From an uncultured bacterium (GTDB lineage Bacteria > Pseudomonadota > Gammaproteobacteria > Burkholderiales > Burkholderiaceae_C): a stretch of 64,000 bases of DNA. The notes below the pieces were generated by a model. That model saw only the letters and a program-made list of their open reading frames with translations, was not told where the DNA came from and did no database searches. Of this stretch, positions 54,523-62,100 are shown one piece after another (position 1 is the first letter of the stretch; each line of letters starts with the position of its first letter). A program made the position numbers and the translations under genes. The stretch spans positions 1 to 64,000 of the forward strand of contig CAIKUF010000105.1 in assembly GCA_903830565.1 (NCBI GenBank), read 5' to 3'.

Positions 54523-55248
54523 ATGCGGCAGCTGGAGCCCATCATCCACACCTACCACTTCACACGGGTGAGCAGCAACTCAAAGACGGGCCCGATACCC
54601 GTCACCACATCAAGCAAGTCCACGTGTCCATCGACCTGTCAGCTCAAGGGCAACGGCTGCTACGCAGAGAGTGGCCCGCTGGCGCTGCACTGGCAACAGG
54701 TCTCCGACGGACGCCGTGGCGGCACGATTGAGGAGCTGTGCGACAGCATCCGCAAGCTGCCACGCCATCAGCTGTGGCGCTGGGCGCAGGCCGGTGATCT
54801 GCCCGGCGATGGGCAGGAGCTCGACGCCGACGCAATGGAGCAGCTCGTGCATGCCAACCGCAATCGCCAGGGCTTCGGGTTCACCCACTACGACCCGATG
54901 GTGATGAGCAACGCCGAGATCATCTACAAGGCGAACATGGAAGGCTTCACCATCAACCTGTCAGCGGACTCTCTGGAGCGAGCCGATGAGCTGGTGGCCT
55001 ACAACGTCGGCCCAGTCGTCACGATCGTGCCGATCGGAACCACGAAGCCGATGCGCACGCCGGACGGTCACTTCGTGGCCATCTGTCCAGCCACTCAGCG
55101 CGACGATGTTCAGTGCTCAAACTGCGGCCTCTGCGCACACGCAACGAGGAAATCAATCATCGGATTTCCCGCCCACGGCTCTGGGGCCAAGAAGGCTCAG
55201 GTCATCTTCTTTCAACCACAACGAGAACTCAACCATGCAACTCTATAA
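54523..55248 (+). CDS. DUF7227-like conserved phage protein
   Basis: This is a 241-aa protein. NSKTGPIPVTTSSKSTCPST, CQLKGNGCYAESGPLALHW and a late CSNCGLCAH make a conserved Cys-rich pattern typical of the DUF7227 phage family (K-TG-x-I-P followed by C-P-x-x-C-x-x-x-x-x-G-C-Y-A). The cysteines could hold a metal or Fe-S centre. No function is established. It lies on the far side of attP from the integrase. Confidence 0.72.
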   Translation: MRQLEPIIHTYHFTRVSSNSKTGPIPVTTSSKSTCPSTCQLKGNGCYAESGPLALHWQQVSDGRRGGTIEELCDSIRKLPRHQLWRWAQAGDLPGDGQELDADAMEQLVHANRNRQGFGFTHYDPMVMSNAEIIYKANMEGFTINLSADSLERADELVAYNVGPVVTIVPIGTTKPMRTPDGHFVAICPATQRDDVQCSNCGLCAHATRKSIIGFPAHGSGAKKAQVIFFQPQRELNHATL

Positions 55249-55444
55249 AACCACTGCCATCGACACCGCCGTCGCCTTCGCTCAACGTCCCGACGTGATC
55301 ACCTGGCAGGCCAGCCAGACCGACGCCAGCAAGGCGCGCACGGCAGCCAAGGCAGACGGCCGCAAAGCCATCAGCCAGACCGTCGGCGTCCCCACGGCCA
55401 AGGGTCCGCTGCTGGCGTGGCTGAACGAGAACGTCAAGGCATGA
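55235..55444 (+). CDS. Small early protein
   Basis: This is a 69-aa protein, MQLYKTTAIDTAVAFAQRPD.... The ATG at 55235 lies inside the end of the preceding gene. Ala/Thr/Lys-rich, soluble. Unknown. Confidence 0.55.
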   Translation: MQLYKTTAIDTAVAFAQRPDVITWQASQTDASKARTAAKADGRKAISQTVGVPTAKGPLLAWLNENVKA

Positions 55445-55448
55445 CGCG

Positions 55449-55589
55449 ATGAATTTTCAACCACTGTTCACGACCTCGCGTGTGGTGGTTGCGCTTTACC
55501 GCACAATCTCCACCACCGTCCTCCTCTACTATCTCGTCAAGCGGATGAAGGAAGGACGCCAACATCGCCGGCACAGGCAGTTTGATTAA
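55449..55589 (+). CDS. 46-aa membrane-anchored basic peptide
   Basis: The ATG lies 4 bases after the preceding stop. One moderately hydrophobic segment (VVVALYRTISTTVLLYYLV) is followed by a strongly basic tail (KRMKEGRQHRRHRQFD). It was below 60 residues but reads as coding. Confidence 0.45.
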   Translation: MNFQPLFTTSRVVVALYRTISTTVLLYYLVKRMKEGRQHRRHRQFD

Positions 55590-55598
55590 GGACATGTC

Positions 55599-55850
55599 AT
55601 GGATGAAAAACTTATCGTCGGCGCCATCTGGGGCGTCATGCTCGTCATCATGGTCTTCGCCTACAAGGGCGTGATGGCGGTAGCCAAGTCACAGAGCGAG
55701 GGCGCCCGCCGCATCAAGCTCGTGCTGATGGTGGCTGCGTTTTTCGGTGGCGGCGCACTCGCCATCTCGGCGCTCGGCCTCGGCCCTGCATTCTTCCTCG
55801 TCGCGATCTTCGGCGTGATCGTTTGGGTCCGGCAAGGCTTCAAGAAATAA
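55599..55850 (+). CDS. Small membrane protein
   Basis: This is an 83-aa protein with hydrophobic segments at about residues 6-27, 39-61 and 62-77, separated by a short charged loop (SQSEGARRIK). It is the last gene of the rightward block and is followed by a terminator. Function unknown. Confidence 0.6.
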   Translation: MDEKLIVGAIWGVMLVIMVFAYKGVMAVAKSQSEGARRIKLVLMVAAFFGGGALAISALGLGPAFFLVAIFGVIVWVRQGFKK

Positions 55851-55853
55851 CCC

Positions 55854-55871
55854 AACACGCTCCGGCGTGTT
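55854..55871 (+). terminator. Intrinsic terminator at the end of the early block
   Basis: A 7-bp stem AACACGC / GCGTGTT closes a TCCG loop and is followed by TCTCTC. It lies 3 bases after the last rightward stop. Confidence 0.65.
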
Positions 55872-55981
55872 TCTCTCAGCGTTCATAGCGCAGCGAACAG
55901 CCCCAAACTATGTTTTCAAATGAAACACATTCAGCACGATTTCTCGATTTGTAGGATCGTAGGACAATCCGCAGCTCATCT

Positions 55982-56127
55982 AGTGTAACAAGTGTAAGAC
56001 CTCTCTATAGCTACAACTCCCTTTATTACACTTACACTTCTAAAACTATAGTTAGAAAAGAGAGTAGTAGGTAGAGAGAGTAGTTCCTATATAGGGTTTA
56101 GGGCCGTAAATTACACGTGTTTCGTAA
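55982..56127 (-). repeat. Long inverted repeat, copy 2
   Basis: Reverse complement of the element at 30158-30303 with a few substitutions and small indels. The conserved blocks and the GTGTAA/TTACAC hexamers are kept. It occupies the gap between the converging early block (ends 55850) and late gene (ends 56132). It includes AACTATAGTT, a perfect 10-base palindrome, where copy 1 has diverged. Confidence 0.85.
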
Positions 56128-56131
56128 GCCC

Positions 56132-59100
56132 TCATTCGCCGAAGTTCGGGTCCGGTTTAGCGTCGCCCTGGTTGAACCACCCCTTGATGAAGGTGTTCGC
56201 AGGCAGCGCGTCGATCACGGTGTTGCCGAACTGATGCTTCCCTCCGAGCGTGCTGATCACATCACCGAACTGCTCGAACGTCGGACCTGCCAGTGCGCCC
56301 AGCCCCGTGCCGCCACGGTGGATGTTCTTCATCACATCCACACCGAACTGCCCAACCCCGTAGAGCCCAGCTCGCTCGATCCCGTTCTCCAGGTAGTCCG
56401 CCGGACCCCAGCCGGCCTGCCACGACGGCTGACCGCCGGCGTTGACCAGCATGCCCTTGGCAAAGTCCGCCGCCATCATGATCGGCACGTAGCTGGCCAG
56501 CGCCATCGCTGGTGTGTAGTTGCCTTCGCCGACCTCGTGCATCACGCGCGCCAGGATGGTCTTCTGGAAACTGAACACGAACTGCTTCAGGTGGCTGATC
56601 AGCGCGAAGCGCGGGTCATTGAAGTAGATGGGCTTGTCGGCCGCGTCAGGCCGTAGGATTGCACCGTCCACCCACTGGTTGATGGCGGAGTGGACCCGGC
56701 CTACCTGCTCGGGGCTCAGCCCCTCGGCCTCGGTCAGTGCGATACGGTCGCCACGCTTCTTGATGTCGCCGGCCTCGATGCCCAGCTCCTTCATGAAGCG
56801 CACGCTGTGCGGCGAGGCCTTGCCGTCGGCATGGTGTGCCAGGAAGTTCAGCGACGCTTCTGTGGCGCCGATGCGGAAATTCCGGTTCAGCCCTTCGACG
56901 AAGTTCGCCTTGAAGAAGAAGTTGTTCATCTTCTGTGCCGTGCCGCCCACCATACCCTGGCTGAATACATCGCCCATGGCGTGACTCACCATGGCGCTCT
57001 CGACCACGCCCGTCAGCTCGGCGATGCGCGTGCCCTCGTCGTGGGCCTCGCCGTCCTTGCTGAAGGTCTTCGTGATCCCGACCATGCCGCGCTTGAACGT
57101 ACTGAACGCGTCGCGCACAGACCCGCCGCGCACCACGGTGCCAGCCGGGTCGATCAGCATGCTGAACGCCGCTGTCGGTAGGAGCCGGATGTTCTGGTAC
57201 ACGATCATGTTGCCCGTGATGCGGCGCAGCGTGGGGTTCATGCCGTCACCCAGCGTGCCGTCCACGCCCTTCATGTACTTTTCGGCCAGGTCCAGGTCGT
57301 CTTTCGTGGCGCCCTCTTTCTTGGCCTGGACCAGCAGAGCCTCCAGCTTGCCACCACCCAGTCTCCGGGTCCATTCAGCCTTGCGCGTGGCCTGCTGGGT
57401 GTAGGAGCTGAGGGTCTTCATCAGATCCTTCTCCATGAACTGCGCGGAGTCTTCAGGCTTGATGAAGTCCAGCAGGCGCTGCTTGCCGAACTGCATGCCC
57501 GGCTCCGTAGACTCACGGCTCTCGATGCCCAACTCGCCGCCGCCACGGGTGATGAGGTTAGACAGCAGGCCGTCAGCGGAGCCCTTCATCTCACCGGAGC
57601 GGATGTAAGGCTCCAGCATGTCGCGGAAGGCCTGCCGGTTCTTGCTGATGTAGTGGGTGTCCCACACGCGCGGGAAGTAATCTGGCCCGAGGTCCCCGAC
57701 GTTCACGCCTGCCTTGACCATGTAGTCGCGCAGGCCCTGGAGGTGGTTCTTGATCACCGCTGCCGTGTGGCGCGTGGCTGCGTCGCCGCTTGGGATGCCG
57801 CTCTGCAGGCTCTCCATGGCGTCGTGGAGGTGGACCTCAGTGGCGTCGCCCAGTGCTGCGCCCAGCGCATTCATGGACTTCGTGTTTGCGGCGCGGGACT
57901 CAGGGATGAACCCTCGGTCGCCGCCCCGGTCATCGAGGTGGTCACGCTTGAGAATGTCGGCCAGCCGGTTGATCGACGGGATGCCTGTGTCGCGCAGCCG
58001 CGCGCCGCCGGTGCCCACGATCGAGTCGGCCATCTTCAGCAGCGGCTCGGTGAAAGACTTTGCTGTCTCCAGGATGCTCGACCGGTGGGTCTCCATCATG
58101 TTCGCGCGCATGGCGCTGGGGCTGCTCATGTCCCGGGCGTACTCGCCCTGGTGGAAGTAGTCCATGATGTGCAGCGCGCGCTCGTCGTTCGTCCAGAGGC
58201 CCAGGGTCTTGTGGATGAAGTCGCTGATCCGCTGGAACATGTTGCGCGCGCTGATCGAGGTCTTGAACCCAGCGGGGTCCATCGCCCAGTGCTGGTACAT
58301 GTAGGCTACGCGCTCCTCGGGGTCCTTGAGCTGGCGCAGGACTTCGGGCTGGTTCTTGTATTTCTCTTCGAGCTGGCGCAGCATGCCCTCGCTCGATGCG
58401 GCCTTCTCCAGGACGCCGATCACGTCGTGCGCGCCAGCGTCGCGCATCTTGCCGATGAAGCCGTGAAACGACTCATGGAACGCCGTACTCATCGGGTTCA
58501 GCGCATGGACGCTCAGGCGGATGATGTCTTTGGGCGACATCTTCGTGAAGTCACCGGCGTGGCTCAGGTTCTTCCACTGGACCTCAGCGGTCTTGCCCAG
58601 GACCTTGTCGATGTGCGCCTCGACCGCTGCGCGCTGCGCGGTGTTCCAGTTAAGGGGGTCGGTCGTGGAGCGGTCGAACTTCACGTAGTTCGTCTTGATC
58701 TTGCTGTCGTCGTAGATCACGTGGTTACGAAACTCTGTCCCCCTGCCCCCGGCAGCGTCATACGTGTGGCCGAGGATACCCGCCTTCTGTAGGGCGTCGG
58801 AGGCTTTCGCTTGTGAGCCAAGGCGCTCAGCAAGGGCCTCATATACTCGCCCGCCTGATGTCAGGGATGCAATCCGGGCGAGGGCTTCATCTTTCGATGG
58901 GTAACGGCCCCATTCCACTTTTCCTTGTGACTCTACCCCCGCCAAAACCATTGGCTTACCGTTCTTGACACCGACGACCATCGTCAGTTTCTTATCGCCG
59001 AGGAACGATAGCGTTTGGATCTCCCCACTGTCCATTCCCCACGCGACGCGTTGGTGTTCGGGCAACGGGTACGTTCCTGTCAGTTTCGACGCGAGATCTT

Positions 59101-62100
59101 TTTCGACTAGCCCGCTGAGGGCTTCTTTCACATGGGCGCTCTGCTCGCTCATGGGCTTGTTCCAGTCCATCATGTGCTCGGGTTTGATGTCCACCGAGAC
59201 ATGATAGGTAGGTGAAACCTCCCCTGTCAGTGCAGAGCCGGTCATCCGTTTCAGTTCACGGATGGAATCCCAGATAAATTGGTTGTCATAATCGTCGACT
59301 TCCGACATCCCCTCCTTCAGGCTCTCAATGGCGTACTCTCGGATGTCTTCCGGGGTAGCGCCTTTCCCTAGACCCTCGCGGGCCTCCAGGAGAGCATCGT
59401 GCATGCGCCCATCGCCGAAGTTTTCACCTGCCCCACCGCTGAATTGCTTCTTATAGCTCTCGTGCACACCATCCGCTGTCGACAGATATGTCCCCGCGCC
59501 GAACGAGGCGTTCCCCTCGCCCTTCCCTTGGTGGGAGCGCCAATCGAACACGCCTTCATGTTTGTTTGGGCTGTCGTGCGTGGCAGCGAAGCCCTCGTTC
59601 CCCAGTTCATCATGGATCACCGTGGACTCGTAGCTGTACTTCCGCGTCTGCAGGCCCAGCGCCACGTCCGGATCTTTCACCAGCTCCGTCAGCCGGTCGT
59701 TGGCAATCTTCAGGGCCTCGCTGTCAGGTGCCGTGGCGGCCAGGTGCTCAGCCGCGCGCTGAAGGCCCTTGGCGTCGTCGCTCTTGGCCAGCTCCTCGTG
59801 GAGTGCCTTGTCACCAGAGAGCGCCCGTTCCGTGAGCGCCGCCTTCTTGGCGGCTACGGCTTTTGGGCTGGGGGCGCTCCCCTCGAATCCGGCCAGAGAG
59901 GCGTCGCCCTCCAGCACGGACTTGGCCTTCGTGATCAGCCGGCCCAGTGCTGACTTACGGTCGCTGAGCTTGTCCTGGAGGTCATAGTTGTCGCCGCCCT
60001 TCACCTTGTCATACTCTGCGTTGACGCGCTCGAGCTGGCTCCTTGCCCAGTCCATGTGCCCCTGCGCTGCGTCGGGGGTGTAGTCCGCCGGCGGGTTATC
60101 TAGGTAGGCCTGGCGCTTGGCGATGGCAGCCTCAAGAGGGGCGGCCTTGGTAGCGCGCACAGCGTCGCCCCCGGGGGCAGAAGTTTGCTGGCGCATCCGT
60201 TCGCCGCCCAAACCAGTGGTGACGAAAGTGCCATCCCCAAGGTCCATGGAGGAGCCGGTGAGCCGTGGTTCAGTCGCCGTACGCTCAGTAAATACGTTCA
60301 GCTCGCTCGCGCGACGCTCGCGCGCAGCAGTGGATTCCAGCGTGCCCGGCTTGCCCAACGGCCCGGCCTGGTTGCGCACGCCCGCATCGGCGGCTCCCGT
60401 CGCGCCGGTCCGCACTTCTTTGCCAGGTGCGACGATCCGGTCAGCGTACTTCTTGGCCAGCTCGTTGATGGTCTGTGCTGCCTCGCCCACCGTCTGGTCG
60501 GCCAGGCCGTAGAAACGGCGCTTGTCGGCGGCGGACATCATGTCCACGCCTGCCTTCAGCTTCTCCGCGCGCGCCACGATCTTCTTCGCAGGCGCGCTGC
60601 TGGTGTCGGCCCACTTCATCACGGTCTGAGTCAGTTTGTTGCGCAGCAGGCCCTCGGCCTTTGGGATGTTCGGGTTCACCCACTGGCCAGAGCCGTCCAT
60701 GTTCGAGTTGTTCTGGAGGTCAGGGCTGCCACGCGTGTCGCGCCGGTCGCCCATCAGCTCCTTGCCGGTCTTCTTGGGCAGCTCGACGCCATCACGCACG
60801 CCCTTGTTGAAGATCCCGGTGTCGCCTGCGTCGCCCAGCCCCGCAGCGGCCAGGTGGATCTGGTCGTCCTTGCCGATTTCGGTGCGGCTCTGACCGAAGT
60901 CAGCTTCAGCCCCACTGCGGTCGAAGGTGCCCTCTGCTGCGCGGCGGTCGCGGTTCTGCTGGCGGATGCCCTCTTTGCCTCGGGGTATGCCGCCAGCGGC
61001 CTGCTCAGCGTTGTACGAGCGCCGGGCGCTGTCGCGTGCTGCACCCTGGTCGCGCACGTTGATGCCGCCGTGGTCGTTGCCCGACAGCAGCTGCATCGCG
61101 CCGGCCTTGGTCAGGTTGCCGCCTGCGTCGTAGTTGGGGTTGTTGTTGCCGTCAAAGGGCGTGACCTCGTTGTCGTAGTAGGCGTCGGCGTTCTGGCGGC
61201 GCTGGCTGCGCGCGCGCGGGGCGTTGCGGTCAGGGACCACTTCGCCGCGTGGGCCCATCTCGCCGTTCGACGGGGCGAAGTTGCTCGGGCCTGCGGGCTC
61301 TGCCCTCATGTCGCCGTCGCCCAGCTCCCGTGCCTTCTCGAAGTCCATCAGGTCCTGGACTTGTTTCAGGATGGCGTTGCGCTCCTTACCTGCCGTGCCC
61401 TTGAAGGCTTCCCGCAACGCAGCCAGCTTGGCTTTGCCGGACTTGCTCATGCGGTCCTCGGCCGAATTCGACACGACCCGCTGGGCCTCGCCCCATAGCA
61501 GCGGCTTGTTGCCCACTGTGCCGATGCGGGCGTTGTCTGGGATCGGGAACGTGCCGAACTGCTCCATCAGCTGGGCCACGCCCTCCTTGAACGCCTCGAC
61601 GGTCTGCAGCTCGTAGTTCGCCGGTGTAGGCTTCTCGAACTTGTCGCGCATCTTTGCGCGCATCGTGGACGCGATCCGCATGGCGTCCAGGTTGTACTCA
61701 CCAACCTTCAGCTTACTCGGGCTGGCCGAGTAGTCTTTCGTGTTGTGCTTCATCGCAGCCAGGTCGGCGTCGTTGAACTCGCCTGGGTTGTCGCGCTTCT
61801 CAACCACGATGTGGCCGTACCCGTCTTCACCGGGCATCCGCTCAAAGCGCACGTCGTGCTCAGGGTACTTCGCCTTCAGGTCCATCAGGTGTTGTTTGGC
61901 ATACGGGCTGCCCTCTTTCAAGGCTGCGCCGTTGATAACGGACTTGCTCTTGCCATTCACGTCTGGGGCAGTCAGGCCGAACTTCATCTGGTCGCGCGGC
62001 GCGGGGTCCACGCGGTTGCCCTGCTCGTCGAAACCACCCTCGGAATCTTCGACCATGTTCCCAGCCTCGTCCAGCTTCACTGGCGCTTCGTGCATCGCCG

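Noticed and set aside
54338-54571. A 77-aa plus-strand frame beginning MIYMGFLVGAIGLEPTTPTM
   Set aside because: The GLEPTTP-type string is the usual false translation of the complement of a tRNA 3' end. It overlaps attP and the terminator.
60185-61498. A 437-aa plus-strand frame and several others opposite the giant gene
   Set aside because: These are antisense frames produced by GC-rich codon bias. Their composition is Arg/Val/His-rich without protein-like structure, and the opposite strand carries a conserved protein.
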